In this document: one piece after another, positions 17,152 through 25,977 of the stretch
Layout of the letters: each line of letters begins with the position of its first letter
Position numbering within the stretch: position 1 is the stretch's first letter
Made by a program: the position numbers and the translations under genes
The notes under the pieces: model-generated
The model's database searches: none
What the model saw: only the letters and a program-made list of their open reading frames with translations
What the model was told of the DNA's origin: nothing
DNA from: Opitutaceae bacterium
GTDB lineage: Bacteria > Verrucomicrobiota > Verrucomicrobiia > Opitutales > Opitutaceae
Reading direction: 5' to 3'
NCBI GenBank assembly: GCA_027490995.1
Contig: JAIXWY010000008.1
Location: 1 to 64,000, forward strand
DNA: 64,000 nucleotides

Positions 17152-18912
17152 CTACCGATACTCCTCCCCCGTCGTCGCGTTCACGATCTTGAAGTTCTCG
17201 ACGTGGTAGTTCGGGTCGGCGCGGAAGGCTAGCTTCACGCCGTAGAGCTTTTCCACGCGGACCAGAAGGTCGGCGTCTTCGCTGCGGAGGCGCTCGAGGA
17301 TGCTGGGGTGCACGAGGACGCGGAGGCTGTACTCCTTGCCGTCGTTGCGGAGCTGGATGCGGCGGGCGACCGAGCCGAGGCGGCGCTGGAGTTCGACCGA
17401 CATGGTGGTCGCGCTCTTTACGATGCCGCGGCCACGGCAGTACGGGCAGTCCGTGTACAGGTTGCTCGAGAGCGACTCCTGCTGGCGCTGGCGGGTCATC
17501 TGCAGGATGCCGAGCTGCGAAATCGGGAGGATGTGGTTCTTCGCCTTATCCTCCGCCATGCACTCGACCATCTTCTCGTACACGCCGTTGCGGTGGCGGC
17601 GCTCTTTCATGTCGATGAAATCGCAAATGATCAGGCCGCCGAGGTTCCGGAGGCGGATCTGGCGGGCGATTTCCACGGCGGCTTCGAGGTTAACCGCATA
17701 GATGGTGTTCTTCTCGTCGCCGGAACGGTTCTTGTGCGAACCGGTGTTCACGTCGATCGCGATCAGGGCCTCCGTCTCGTCGATGATGATTTCACCGCCG
17801 CTCGGCAGGGTCACCTTGCGGTGGAAGGTCTGCTCAATCTGGCGCTCAATGTTGAAGCGCTCGAAGATCGGGATGCTGTCCTTGTAGAAGGCGATCTTGG
17901 AGCTGGAACGCTTCGAAATCAGGCCCACCAGGTTCGCCGTGCGCTCGAAGTCGTCGCGGTTGTCGATCAGCACGCGGTCCACTTCCTCGGTGAGGAAGTC
18001 GCGGACGGTGCGCTCCACGAGGTCCGGCTCCTGGTACAGGTTGGCCGGGGAACGCTCGGACTGCATCTTGGCCGTGATCTCTTCCCACTTCTTGAGCAGG
18101 ATGTGGAGGTCGCGGACGAAATAACGGGCCTTCTTGCCCTCGCCGGCGGTGCGCACGATCACGCCCATGCCTTCGGGGATGGTCAGCTCGTTGATCAGCT
18201 GCTTCAGGCGCTTGCGCTCATGCACGTCCTCAATCTTCCGGGAAATACCGCAACCGTCGGAGTACGGCGTGAGGATGAGGTAACGGCCGGGGATGGAGAG
18301 GTTCGTGGTGGTCCGGGGGCCCTTGGTGCCGATGGGGCCCTTGGTGACCTGGATGACGATTTCGCTGCCGGGCGGGTAGAGGTTCGGGATGTCCTTCACC
18401 GTCGGCTCGGCCGGGCGCGGGGCGGCGTCCTTCTTCTTGTTCACGCGGACGACCTCGATGGACGAGTCGGCGGCGGCCGGGAGCATGTCCCAGTAATGGA
18501 GGAACGCATTCTTGGCGTAGCCGATGTCGACGAACGCGGCCTTGAGGCCCGGGTCGAGGTTCTTGATCCGGCCCTTGTAGATGCCGCCGACCATGCGGTC
18601 GTCGGAATGGCGCTCGATCTCGAACTTCTCCAGACGGCCGTCGACGAGGAGCGCGACGCGCTTCTCGAGCGGCTCGGAGTTGATGATCAGCTCGCGGTAG
18701 GACGTCTTCTGTTTTTGGAAGACGCTGAGGATTTTCTGCAGCAGGGGGCGCTGTTTGGAGCGCTCGACGGCGCCGTTCTTGAGTTCGGCGGAGTTGACCT
18801 GCGGGGGTTCGGTGACGGGCGGCGGATTCGTCAGTTCGGCGTCGAACTGGGCGGGATCAGTAGGATCGCCGTTGCCGGCGTTCGGGGCGGGGGAGTGCGA
18901 TGACTCGCTCAT
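17152..18912 (-). CDS. rng: Ribonuclease E/G family endoribonuclease
   Basis: 586 aa from ATG 18912 (an upstream in-frame ATG at 18981 is less likely). RNase E/G acts on rRNA precursors and mRNA. An S1 domain is embedded near the N-terminus ([32 protein letters not shown]). The 5'-sensor and DNase I-like regions are followed by catalytic-domain motifs [13 protein letters not shown], then [19 protein letters not shown], with the metal-binding aspartates. CPYCRGRG is the Zn-link cysteine motif. It ends soon after the catalytic core, without the long scaffold tail of RNase E, so it is RNase G-like in length apart from a ~75-residue low-complexity N-terminal extension. It follows rodA on the same strand with a 99-bp gap. 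Confidence 0.94.
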   Translation of the reverse strand: MSESSHSPAPNAGNGDPTDPAQFDAELTNPPPVTEPPQVNSAELKNGAVERSKQRPLLQKILSVFQKQKTSYRELIINSEPLEKRVALLVDGRLEKFEIERHSDDRMVGGIYKGRIKNLDPGLKAAFVDIGYAKNAFLHYWDMLPAAADSSIEVVRVNKKKDAAPRPAEPTVKDIPNLYPPGSEIVIQVTKGPIGTKGPRTTTNLSIPGRYLILTPYSDGCGISRKIEDVHERKRLKQLINELTIPEGMGVIVRTAGEGKKARYFVRDLHILLKKWEEITAKMQSERSPANLYQEPDLVERTVRDFLTEEVDRVLIDNRDDFERTANLVGLISKRSSSKIAFYKDSIPIFERFNIERQIEQTFHRKVTLPSGGEIIIDETEALIAIDVNTGSHKNRSGDEKNTIYAVNLEAAVEIARQIRLRNLGGLIICDFIDMKERRHRNGVYEKMVECMAEDKAKNHILPISQLGILQMTRQRQQESLSSNLYTDCPYCRGRGIVKSATTMSVELQRRLGSVARRIQLRNDGKEYSLRVLVHPSILERLRSEDADLLVRVEKLYGVKLAFRADPNYHVENFKIVNATTGEEYR

Positions 18913-19011
18913 GGTGGTCGTTGTCCTGGTTACGGACGGGGCCCCGCCGCTCGGCAGTCGCAGTGCAGGAGATTCCGGCAAAGCGGTCGTTATCGATGCA
19001 GGAGATCACGC

Positions 19012-20247
19012 TCATGTGAAATCCTTGCGGAATCGATAGACGCTTTGGACCAGTCCTTGCAGCAAGCAGCAACTGAGAACGAAGGAGCCACCGTAGCTAA
19101 TGAAGGGAAGTGGTATGCCCGTGATGGGCACCAGCCCGATGGTCATGGCGATGTTCACGAACACGTGCACCGCGAACAGCACGGTCACCCCGAGAGCGAG
19201 GAGTGTGCCGAAACGGTCTCGCGAGAGACCAGCGATGCGGAGTCCATTGAACATCATTATCCCAAACAGGCCGAGAACCGTGAGGCTTCCCAAAAATCCT
19301 GATTCCTCGGCGATGACCGAGAAGATGAAATCGTTGTGCGCCACGGCCGGAGGCAGGTACCCCAACTGGGCCTGCGTGCCGCGCGTCCAACCCTTGCCCG
19401 ACAGCCCGCCACTCCCCACGGAGATCAGCGACTGATTCAGATTCCATGCGTCCTTCGTCCCGGAGGGATCGATGGTTTCCGGAGCGGCGAACGTGAGGAT
19501 GCGATTACGTTGGTAATCCTTGAGCGGGAACCACGTACGATCCTCGTAAGCTCCTTTGTCGCGATGGAAATCCAGCTGGTTCGCCTGCATGTACCGGACG
19601 TACGAGAGGCTATCCCAAGCCACCATGCCCACCACGAGCAGGAAGACTCCCAGCGCACCCGCGAAAAAGCGGGTGGAGAGCCTCGAGACGTAGAGCATGG
19701 AGAAAACCATCGGCGGGAGCACGATCACCGACTTCAGATCGGGTTGAAGCATGATAAGCAACACAGGCAAACCTACCGCAAGGGCCAATTTGCCGAGAAC
19801 CCCCAGAGACTGACGCACGGATCCGACCTGAGAACGGACCAGAATGCTGGCCCCGAAGAGCAAAACGCCGACTTTGGCGATTTCCGAGGGCTGGACCGCA
19901 AAAAACCCGAAATCCAGCCACCGCTGCGCCCCAAATCGCTCCGATCCGATGCCGGGGATCAGGACGAGGAGGAGGGGCACCAGGCAGCCAAAGTAGAAGA
20001 GGTGGGCGATGTTCAGCCAAAAGCGGTAGTCAATGAGTGACACCACGATGTACAACGCCGCCCCGGCCCCGAGCCAGACCAGTTGGGAGACCCAGTTGTT
20101 CTGGGGCGTGGAGAACTGGGCGCTGTAGATGAAGACGACGCCGATCGCGCTCAGGAGGGTGATCGCGATGGGCGAAATCCAGTCCCACCGACCGCGCGTC
20201 GTGGTCCGAAACAGGCGCGTAAGGGCAAGCGGGGTGGAGGTGATCAC
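19012..20247 (-). CDS. rodA: Rod-shape-determining peptidoglycan glycosyltransferase RodA
   Basis: About 411 aa with 9-10 predicted membrane segments. SEDS-family features: WDWISPIAITLLSAIGVVFI at the first helix, ERFGAQRWLDFGFFAVQPSE in the large loop region, and TGIPLPFISYGGSF near the C-terminus, the conserved SEDS motif. RodA polymerises glycan strands during cell elongation with a class B PBP. No mrdA or mreB is adjacent, and instead rng lies downstream on the same strand. The start is set at GTG 20247, close to the first helix. The frame is open further upstream but that stretch is arginine-rich antisense-like sequence, so the exact start is uncertain. Confidence 0.92.
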   Translation of the reverse strand: MITSTPLALTRLFRTTTRGRWDWISPIAITLLSAIGVVFIYSAQFSTPQNNWVSQLVWLGAGAALYIVVSLIDYRFWLNIAHLFYFGCLVPLLLVLIPGIGSERFGAQRWLDFGFFAVQPSEIAKVGVLLFGASILVRSQVGSVRQSLGVLGKLALAVGLPVLLIMLQPDLKSVIVLPPMVFSMLYVSRLSTRFFAGALGVFLLVVGMVAWDSLSYVRYMQANQLDFHRDKGAYEDRTWFPLKDYQRNRILTFAAPETIDPSGTKDAWNLNQSLISVGSGGLSGKGWTRGTQAQLGYLPPAVAHNDFIFSVIAEESGFLGSLTVLGLFGIMMFNGLRIAGLSRDRFGTLLALGVTVLFAVHVFVNIAMTIGLVPITGIPLPFISYGGSFVLSCCLLQGLVQSVYRFRKDFT

Positions 20248-20405
20248 GGCCGGGGGGAAGGCAAACGGTCCTCCGCCGTTCCCGCAACCTCCATCCCGCG
20301 TCCCGAGGCGAAGTCGAGTTCCCGGTTCCCGCGCGCACCCGGGTCGCGTGAGCGGGGCATGCGGCGGCGCGTTCCCGCACCGTCCCGGTTCAGGGGTAAA
20401 TACTT

Positions 20406-22022
20406 GTGATTTTTCATCGGCGCCACACGGTTGATCGTTCCGTGAGTGTCCGAGCCTCCGAGTTCGCAGTCCTGCTGGCCGCCCAAGACGAGGGCTGGAC
20501 CGTGCACTTCGGGGTGGCCGCCGTCGCTGGGCTGGCGATCGGACTCGTGGTGTCGTGGGTGCTGACCCGCGGTGCGCGCCGACTCGCCGCAACCAAGGCC
20601 GACCAGCTGGTTGACGTGGCGCGCCGCGAGGCCGCCGTGGCGGCCGAGGAGGCGAAGCAGCGGGCCGAGGCCGAGATCCAGGTGCGCCGCGCCGAGTCCA
20701 ACCGGGAATTTGACCGGCGCGAAATCGAGGTCGACCTGAAGCTCCGCGAACTGCGCTCCCACGAGGAATCGCTGGTCATCCTCGACCGCCAGATGGAGCA
20801 GCGCGAGGAACGGCTTTCCCGCGAGACCGCCGCGGTCCGTCAGGCCCGCGATGCGATGCGGACGCTCTCGAAGTCGCTCCGGCGTCGGCTGGAGGGGTTG
20901 GCCTGCATGGACGGCGAAGAAATCCGCCGCCAGCTGCGCGCCGAGGTGCTTTCGGAATGCGAGGATGAGCTGCGCGCGCTCCGCCGCGAGGTGCTGGAGC
21001 GCTCCGATCAGGAGGTCGCCAGCGAGGCGAAGCGCATCCTCATCGCCGCGATGCAGCGGCTGGCGTCCCGGCCCAACAACGATCTCACCGCCACCATCGT
21101 CCAGCTGCCCAGCGAGGAAATGAAGGGCCGCATCATCGGCCGTGAGGGACGGAATATTAAGGTGTTCGAAGCGGCGACGGGCGTGACGCTCCTGATCGAC
21201 GAGTCGCCGCAGATGGTGCTGATTTCGTCGTTTGACCCGGTGCGCCGCGAAATTGCGCGCATCGCGCTGGAAGGACTCGTCCTCGATGGCCGCATCCATC
21301 CGGCGAGCATCGAGGAATTCGTGAAGCGCGCGCAGGAAGACGTCGGCCTGCAGGCGCAGCGCTCCGGCGACGAGGCGGTGCAGCGACTCGGGATCAATGG
21401 CCTGCACCCCGAGGTGGTGAAGCTGCTGGGTCGGCTCAAGTTCCGCTTCAGCTACACCCAGAACGTCCTCGATCACTCGGTTGAGGTCGGCTTCCTCTGC
21501 TCGATCATTGCCAGCGAGGTTGGGCTCGACCCGAACATCGCGAAGCGCGCCGGCCTCCTGCACGACGTCGGCAAGGCGGTGGACGGGGAGTACGAAGGCA
21601 GCCACGCGCACATCGGCGCGGAATTCATCAAGCGGCACGGCGAGAACGCGATCGTGGTCAATGCGGTGGCGGCCCATCACGAAGAAGTGGCGCCGGAGTC
21701 GGTCTATGCTGGGCTTGTGATCTTGGCTGACACCGTGTCGGCGGCGCGGCCGGGGGCGCGGGCGGAGTCGATGACCAATTACCTCCAGCGGCTGGAGCGG
21801 CTGGAGCGCCTCGCGCTTTCGCTGGAAGGCGTGCAGCAGGCCTTCGCGATCCAGGCCGGACGCGAAATCCGCGTGGTGGTGGCCCCGCAAGTCGTGTCCG
21901 ACGAGCGCGCCCGTGAGCTCGCGAAGACGCTGCGCAACCGCATCGAGGACGAGCTGCAGTACCCGAGCACGATTAAGATCACGGTGATCCGCGAATCGCG
22001 CTTCACCGAGACGGCGACCTGA
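20406..22022 (+). CDS. rny: Ribonuclease Y
   Basis: 538 aa from GTG 20406 with AGGGG about nine bases upstream. Order of parts: an N-terminal membrane anchor ([17 protein letters not shown]), a long charged coiled coil (residues ~60-200), a KH domain ([20 protein letters not shown]) and an HD domain ([20 protein letters not shown], then AVAAHHEEV). This is the standard RNase Y layout. RNase Y is a membrane-attached endoribonuclease that starts mRNA decay. The gene is divergent from rodA across ~158 bp. Its presence 1.5 kb from an RNase E/G gene is notable, since many bacteria rely on only one of the two. Confidence 0.95.
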   Translation: MIFHRRHTVDRSVSVRASEFAVLLAAQDEGWTVHFGVAAVAGLAIGLVVSWVLTRGARRLAATKADQLVDVARREAAVAAEEAKQRAEAEIQVRRAESNREFDRREIEVDLKLRELRSHEESLVILDRQMEQREERLSRETAAVRQARDAMRTLSKSLRRRLEGLACMDGEEIRRQLRAEVLSECEDELRALRREVLERSDQEVASEAKRILIAAMQRLASRPNNDLTATIVQLPSEEMKGRIIGREGRNIKVFEAATGVTLLIDESPQMVLISSFDPVRREIARIALEGLVLDGRIHPASIEEFVKRAQEDVGLQAQRSGDEAVQRLGINGLHPEVVKLLGRLKFRFSYTQNVLDHSVEVGFLCSIIASEVGLDPNIAKRAGLLHDVGKAVDGEYEGSHAHIGAEFIKRHGENAIVVNAVAAHHEEVAPESVYAGLVILADTVSAARPGARAESMTNYLQRLERLERLALSLEGVQQAFAIQAGREIRVVVAPQVVSDERARELAKTLRNRIEDELQYPSTIKITVIRESRFTETAT

Positions 22023-22114
22023 GGGTGCGCCGGCGGGCGCGCGGGCGCGGAGCCGGGTGGCCCCGCTGGTTCGCGCTTCCCGTCCGCGCGGGGTTGCCTC
22101 ACTTTCTTCTCACC

Positions 22115-22528
22115 ATGCCCGATCCGAAGATCCTCGAATTCTTCCCCAATCCCGCTCCGGCGCGGGACTTCGTCATCGAACACACGCACCACGAGTTTAC
22201 CTCGGTGTGCCCGATGACGGGGCATCCTGATTTTGCGACGATCACGCTGCGCTACGTCGCGGATCGGCGGTGCGTCGAGTTGAAGTCGCTGAAGCTGTAC
22301 TTCCATGCGTTCCGCAACGAAGGCATTTTCTTCGAGGCGGTGACCAATCGCATTTGCGATGATCTCGGGCGCGCGCTGGAGCCGCGGCAGCTGACGGTCA
22401 TCTCGCACTGGAAAGCCCGCGGCGGCTTCACCTCCGTGGTGACGGCGGAATGGTCGCCCGCTCGCGGCAAGAAAGCCCGCAGCAACGCCCGCAAGGGTGG
22501 CAAAGCGGCGCGCCGGAAGACGAAGTAA
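22115..22528 (+). CDS. queF: NADPH-dependent 7-cyano-7-deazaguanine reductase
   Basis: 137-aa unimodular QueF that converts preQ0 to preQ1 in queuosine synthesis. The catalytic Cys32 and Asp39 lie in FTSVCPMTGHPDFATI. The substrate and dimer motif is YFHAFRNEGIFFEAV. It starts at ATG 22115, which matches the usual N-terminus. The C-terminal ~20 residues are a Lys/Arg-rich tail (GKKARSNARKGGKAARRKTK) that standard QueF proteins lack. It lies 92 bp after rny and may be cotranscribed. Confidence 0.95.
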   Translation: MPDPKILEFFPNPAPARDFVIEHTHHEFTSVCPMTGHPDFATITLRYVADRRCVELKSLKLYFHAFRNEGIFFEAVTNRICDDLGRALEPRQLTVISHWKARGGFTSVVTAEWSPARGKKARSNARKGGKAARRKTK

Positions 22529-22561
22529 CGCCGGAGAGCCCGCGCGGGGTTCGGTGTCGGG

Positions 22562-22609
22562 CTGGCGCCTCAGCCCGAGGACGCCCTTACGAGGCGCCTC
22601 CGGATTGAG
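22562..22609. repeat. Repeated ~50-bp palindromic element, copy A
   Basis: Begins CTGGCGCCTCAGCCCGA and ends CGGATTGAG. It is nearly identical to 23485-23534, with a few substitutions and two 1-base indels. Internally GGCGCCTC (22564-22571) pairs with GAGGCGCC (22591-22598), so the RNA could fold into a hairpin after queF. It may be a REP-like dispersed element or a copy of the 3' end of the phosphatase gene at 23.5 kb. The rest of 22529-22771 shows nothing recognisable. Confidence 0.65.
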
Positions 22610-22771
22610 GCTCGGTCCGAGGACGGGTCTGGAGTCCGATGCTGACCGCGCTCGTTGATCGGCGTTGAGACCAGTACCGAACATGGTGCCGGTCGCGGGG
22701 CTTGTCGTCGTGCGGTCCGTCGTGTCGGAGGGTGTGGCCGGAGCGCTGAGACGGGCGCTGGGTGCGACGCC

Positions 22772-23059
22772 TCAGGACTTCAGGCGCTTCACGAATTCGG
22801 CTTCGAAGACCTCGTAGACGAGGCCGCGCTCCTCGATGACGATCACCTCGATGGCTCCGTCGCTCGCGTAGGCGAAGATCAGTCGGAATCGCCCCACCCG
22901 GAGCCGGTAATAGCCCGCGAGCGTGCCCTCGAGCGCTCGCAGATCGCCCCGCTCGCGGCGGAGTTCCTGAAGGGCCGCTTTGACCGCGCGCCGCTGGTCA
23001 GGGGCGAGGCGACGGGTGAAGTCGATCACCTGAAGCGCCGTGCGCAGGGTGCGGGTCAT
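22772..23059 (-). CDS. RelE/ParE-family toxin
   Basis: 95-aa protein with the fold signature of type II toxins of the RelE/ParE group: LRALEGTLAGYYRLRVGRFRLIF spans the central strands (split in two here: LRALEGTLAGYYRLRVG and RFRLIFAY), followed by IEVIVIEERG. Such toxins cleave mRNA at the ribosome or poison gyrase. The ATG overlaps the antitoxin stop (ATGA), typical of a translationally coupled toxin-antitoxin operon. RelE and ParE specificity cannot be separated by eye. Confidence 0.85.
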   Translation of the reverse strand: MTRTLRTALQVIDFTRRLAPDQRRAVKAALQELRRERGDLRALEGTLAGYYRLRVGRFRLIFAYASDGAIEVIVIEERGLVYEVFEAEFVKRLKS

Positions 23060-23304
23060 TCGGGAATGTCGTCGAGCCGCCCGAACTTGGATTTCCCGGC
23101 CCGATGCTCGGCGATCGCCCGAGCGGCGGCTGGGTTGCTCATGATCTCGAGCGTCTCAGCCACAGCCGCCATGCGCTCGTAGCTCATGACGCAGGCGACC
23201 GGCGTATCATGGCGGGTCACTGTCACCACCGTGCCCTTCTCGGCCGCCTTGATGAGGGCGGGGAATGCGTTTTGGCCCTCGGAGATGCTCACGGTAGATT
23301 TCAC
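23056..23304 (-). CDS. Phd/YefM-family antitoxin
   Basis: 82-aa protein with the Phd/YefM N-terminal DNA-binding fold (STVSISEGQNAFPALIKAAE, then GTVVTVTRHDTPVACVMSYE) and a flexible C-terminus expected to wrap the toxin. The start is the GTG at 23304, with no clear Shine-Dalgarno. It is first in the pair and overlaps the toxin by 4 bp. It would neutralise the toxin and repress the operon. Direct ACGGTAG repeats just upstream may be its operator. Confidence 0.87.
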   Translation of the reverse strand: MKSTVSISEGQNAFPALIKAAEKGTVVTVTRHDTPVACVMSYERMAAVAETLEIMSNPAAARAIAEHRAGKSKFGRLDDIPE

Positions 23305-23318
23305 AAAATAAACGGTAG
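23291..23318. promoter_or_regulatory. Candidate antitoxin operator (direct repeats)
   Basis: Two copies of ACGGTAG at 23291-23297 and 23312-23318, 21 bp apart, straddle the antitoxin GTG start. On the coding strand a TTGACT lies just upstream (near 23338). The spacing of two helical turns suits autorepression by a Phd-type dimer, but this is inference. Confidence 0.35.
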
Positions 23319-23484
23319 TTCTTTCCAGGAGTGAGTCAAGGGACGCGGCCGTGGGGGCAGTCGATCGATCATCGGATCGCGCGACGAAAGGTGACGCGCT
23401 GCGCCCGCTCGACCGTACATTGATCCCATTTCAGGGGAGGCGGACCGGAGGCCGACGACGTGTCGGTGCTCGACCCGAGCGAGA

Positions 23485-23534
23485 CTGGCGCCTCAGCCCG
23501 AAGAGGCCCTTACGAGGCGACCTGCGGATTGAGA
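23485..23534. repeat. Repeated ~50-bp element, copy B (overlaps phosphatase 3' end)
   Basis: Matches copy A at 22562-22609. The last codons and TAA stop of the phosphatase gene (ending at 23510) lie inside this copy, so either the gene's C-terminus is built from the element or copy A is a duplicate of the gene end. The two copies bracket the toxin-antitoxin module. Confidence 0.62.
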
Positions 23535-24286
23535 GCCGCGATGACGGCGGCGTGCAGCTCGGGACCGGCGGCGATTGTGGAGGCGGCCGGGTAGGCGGGG
23601 CCGCCCTGCCAATCGGAAATCACGCCGCCCGCGCCGCGGATCACTGGGACCAACGCGGCGATGTCCCAGGGATTCATGATCGGATCGAGCATCACGTCGG
23701 CCCAGCCCGAGGCGACGAGCAGGTAGCCGTAGCAGTCGCCCCACGTGCGGCTGAGGCGCACGCGTTGCTGCAACGCCGCGAACGCGGCACCGTCCTGGTA
23801 GCGTGAGGGATTGAGCGGATCGCTAGTGAGGAGCGTGGCCTCTTCGAGGCGTGCGCAGGGGCGCATCCGCACTGGCCGGCCATTGAGCTCGGTGCACTGA
23901 CCATCGCCGATCATGAGCTGACGCAGGATCGGCTGGTGAATCACCCCGAGGACGGGTTGGCCTTGGTGGAGCAGTGCGATGAGCGTGCCGAAGAGCGGGC
24001 ACGCGGTCATGAACGACTTGGTGCCGTCGATCGGATCGAGCACCCAGACCCACTCGGCGTCTGGACGCTCGCTGCCGAATTCCTCGCCGATGATCCCGTG
24101 CGACGGGAAGGCCTTCTGGATCCGCGCGCGCATCTGCTCCTCGGCGCCGCGATCGGCGGCGGTGACGGGAGATTGGTCGGACTTCAGCTCGACGGCGAGA
24201 TCGCTCGCGCCGAAGTACGGGCGAATGAACTCGCCGCTGGACTCCGCCAGCTCGAGCGCCAGTCGTCGGTAGGCGTCGGGGATCAT
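23510..24286 (-). CDS. Inositol-monophosphatase-family phosphatase (histidinol-phosphatase-like)
   Basis: 258 aa from ATG 24286. Metal-dependent sugar/inositol phosphatase motifs: IIGEEFGSE (metal-binding Glu), WVLDPIDGTKSFMTACPLFG (motif A, D-P-x-D-G-T), and NPWDIAALVPVIRGAGG (motif B, W-D). The extra phenylalanine in TKSF and overall length resemble the HisN-type histidinol-phosphatases and CysQ/SuhB group. The exact substrate is not clear from sequence, and no histidine gene is nearby. Divergent from the exonuclease gene with 66 bp between starts. Confidence 0.9.
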   Translation of the reverse strand: MIPDAYRRLALELAESSGEFIRPYFGASDLAVELKSDQSPVTAADRGAEEQMRARIQKAFPSHGIIGEEFGSERPDAEWVWVLDPIDGTKSFMTACPLFGTLIALLHQGQPVLGVIHQPILRQLMIGDGQCTELNGRPVRMRPCARLEEATLLTSDPLNPSRYQDGAAFAALQQRVRLSRTWGDCYGYLLVASGWADVMLDPIMNPWDIAALVPVIRGAGGVISDWQGGPAYPAASTIAAGPELHAAVIAALNPQVAS

Positions 24287-24352
24287 GCAGGGAGGAAGGC
24301 ATTGCTTTCGCCGGGAATCGACTCTCATTTTTGGCGTCTTCCCTCAGCGCCC

Positions 24353-25018
24353 ATGTCGTGGACCGAGCACCCCCTTCACTTCCTCGACTTCGAGGGCAGC
24401 CGCGCCAGCGGCGTCCTGGAGTACGGCGTGGCGGTGCTGCACCGCGGGCGAGTGGTCGGCACCCACACGCGGCTCTGCCGGGCGACGGGTCGGGTGAGCG
24501 AAGAAGACGCGGCCGTGCACGGACTCCGCGAGGCGGAGATCGCGACCGCGGCGCCCTTTGCGGAAGACTGGGACCTCTTCGCGGACCTGCGGGAACGAGG
24601 ACCCTTTGCGGCGCATTATGCGGGCGTGGAGAACGCGCTCCTTAAAACCGTGTGGCCGTACCCCAGGGCCTCAGCGGACTTTGCGCGTCCGGGTGAGACG
24701 GTGATTGAGTGGGGACCTTGGATCGATACCGCGGCGCTGTATCGCCAGCTTTATCCGACGGTTGGAACCGGGCGACTCGAGGCCCTCGTCGCGGCGGCCG
24801 GGGTGCAGGAAGAACTCGATGCGTTGGCCGCGCAGCACTGTCCGCCCGCGCGCCGGCGCTACCATGCTGCCCTCTACGATGCGCTCGCGGGCGCGTTGCT
24901 CTTGACCGTGCTTGGCCGTGATCCGGCGGTGGCGGCGCTCTCGCTGCCCCAGTTGCTGGCGCTCAGTGCGCTGGACCCGGAGCGCCGCGATGACCTCCTG
25001 CAGCGGGAATTATTCTGA
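24353..25018 (+). CDS. DEDDh 3'-5' exonuclease, DnaQ-like
   Basis: 221-aa single-domain protein. ExoI motif FLDFEGS carries D-x-E, ExoII includes FAAHYAGVENALL, and ExoIII is YHAALYDALAGALL with the H-x4-D spacing of the DEDDh group. It resembles stand-alone DNA polymerase III epsilon-like or oligoribonuclease-like exonucleases. Role in repair or RNA trimming is open. No polymerase-binding motif is obvious at the C-terminus. Confidence 0.85.
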   Translation: MSWTEHPLHFLDFEGSRASGVLEYGVAVLHRGRVVGTHTRLCRATGRVSEEDAAVHGLREAEIATAAPFAEDWDLFADLRERGPFAAHYAGVENALLKTVWPYPRASADFARPGETVIEWGPWIDTAALYRQLYPTVGTGRLEALVAAAGVQEELDALAAQHCPPARRRYHAALYDALAGALLLTVLGRDPAVAALSLPQLLALSALDPERRDDLLQRELF

Positions 25019-25182
25019 GGCGGGCGGCGGGCGGTGGTCGGCCGTGGCGGTTGACCGTGGCGCACGCGCCCGCTGAAGCGTCGCGGGTGGGTGGACTCTC
25101 GCGGGGTGTGTGACTGCGGGCATTGGGGGCCCGGGTCACGCGGAAATCGCGGCCTGGCGACGCCGCGGGTGTCCGTCTGACC

Positions 25183-25875
25183 CTAACCCTGCTTCGGCAA
25201 CGACGAAGCGGCGGCGCGGACCGCGGCGTGCGGGGCGAACCGGTGGAGAAGCGTGGGCAGCGAAACCTCGGCGAGCGACCCCACGCGCCAGTCGACGTGA
25301 TCGAAGACATGGTGCGCGGTCGAAGGATTGGGTGCGACGACGCACCACAGCCCGGCGCGCTTGGCGGCGAGCGAGCCCGTGTGGGAATCCTCGAACGCGA
25401 CTGCCTCGTGGGCGCGGAGTCCGAGATGCCGGAGGGCGAGGCGGTAGAGATCGGGTTCCGGCTTGGGTGCCTTCACGTCATCGCGGCAGGCGAGCGCCTT
25501 GAAGCGCGGCAGCAGACCCAAGCGCCCGAGATGTTTTTCGCAGTGCTCGTGATCGGAATTGGATGCGAGCGCGATCGGCCACCCCTCGGCGGCGGCGGCG
25601 TCCATCAAGGCGATGACGCCCGGCAGGATTGGCTGGGCGAGCGTGCGGCGGCGGCGGTGGTGGGTGAGCTGTTCCTCCAGCGCGAGACGATCGGCTTTGG
25701 CACCGAAGGCCCGCCACGGATCGAACGCGTAGTTGGCGTGCCCCACGCTCCGGATGAACAAATCGCGCTCGAACGCCAGCCCATGTTCCGCGTGGACATC
25801 GGCGAAGGCATCGATCAACGGCGTTTCCGTGTCGAGGATCAGACCATCGAAGTCGAAGACGAGGGCGCGCGGCAT
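25183..25875 (-). CDS. HAD-superfamily hydrolase (beta-phosphoglucomutase-like)
   Basis: 230 aa from ATG 25875. HAD motif I is LVFDFDGLILDTE (nucleophile and acid Asp), motif II LASNSDHEH, motif III lysine in KAPKPEPDLY, motif IV VAFEDSHTGSLAAKRAG. The helical cap between motifs I and II fits the subfamily of phosphoglycolate phosphatase and beta-phosphoglucomutase. Substrate unknown. Convergent with the exonuclease and divergent from the ABC transporter genes. The 164 bp between 25018 and 25183 show nothing recognisable. Confidence 0.9.
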   Translation of the reverse strand: MPRALVFDFDGLILDTETPLIDAFADVHAEHGLAFERDLFIRSVGHANYAFDPWRAFGAKADRLALEEQLTHHRRRRTLAQPILPGVIALMDAAAAEGWPIALASNSDHEHCEKHLGRLGLLPRFKALACRDDVKAPKPEPDLYRLALRHLGLRAHEAVAFEDSHTGSLAAKRAGLWCVVAPNPSTAHHVFDHVDWRVGSLAEVSLPTLLHRFAPHAAVRAAASSLPKQG

Positions 25876-25977
25876 GGTGGGGACGGTGAACGAATCAGAA
25901 CTGCGGCGGGACGCAACGGTGCCCGCGCGCGAATTTTCTGGCGACAACGGCGGGGTGCCGCTGCAGCGTGGACGGTG

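Noticed and set aside
17308-18903. 531-aa open frame antisense to rng
   Set aside because: Same antisense artefact; the product is low-complexity Val/Asp/Leu and the sense strand is a clear RNase E/G.
25876-25977. Cobalamin riboswitch before the BtuF-like gene
   Set aside because: Only about 100 bp lie between divergent genes, too short, and no B12-box sequence was found.
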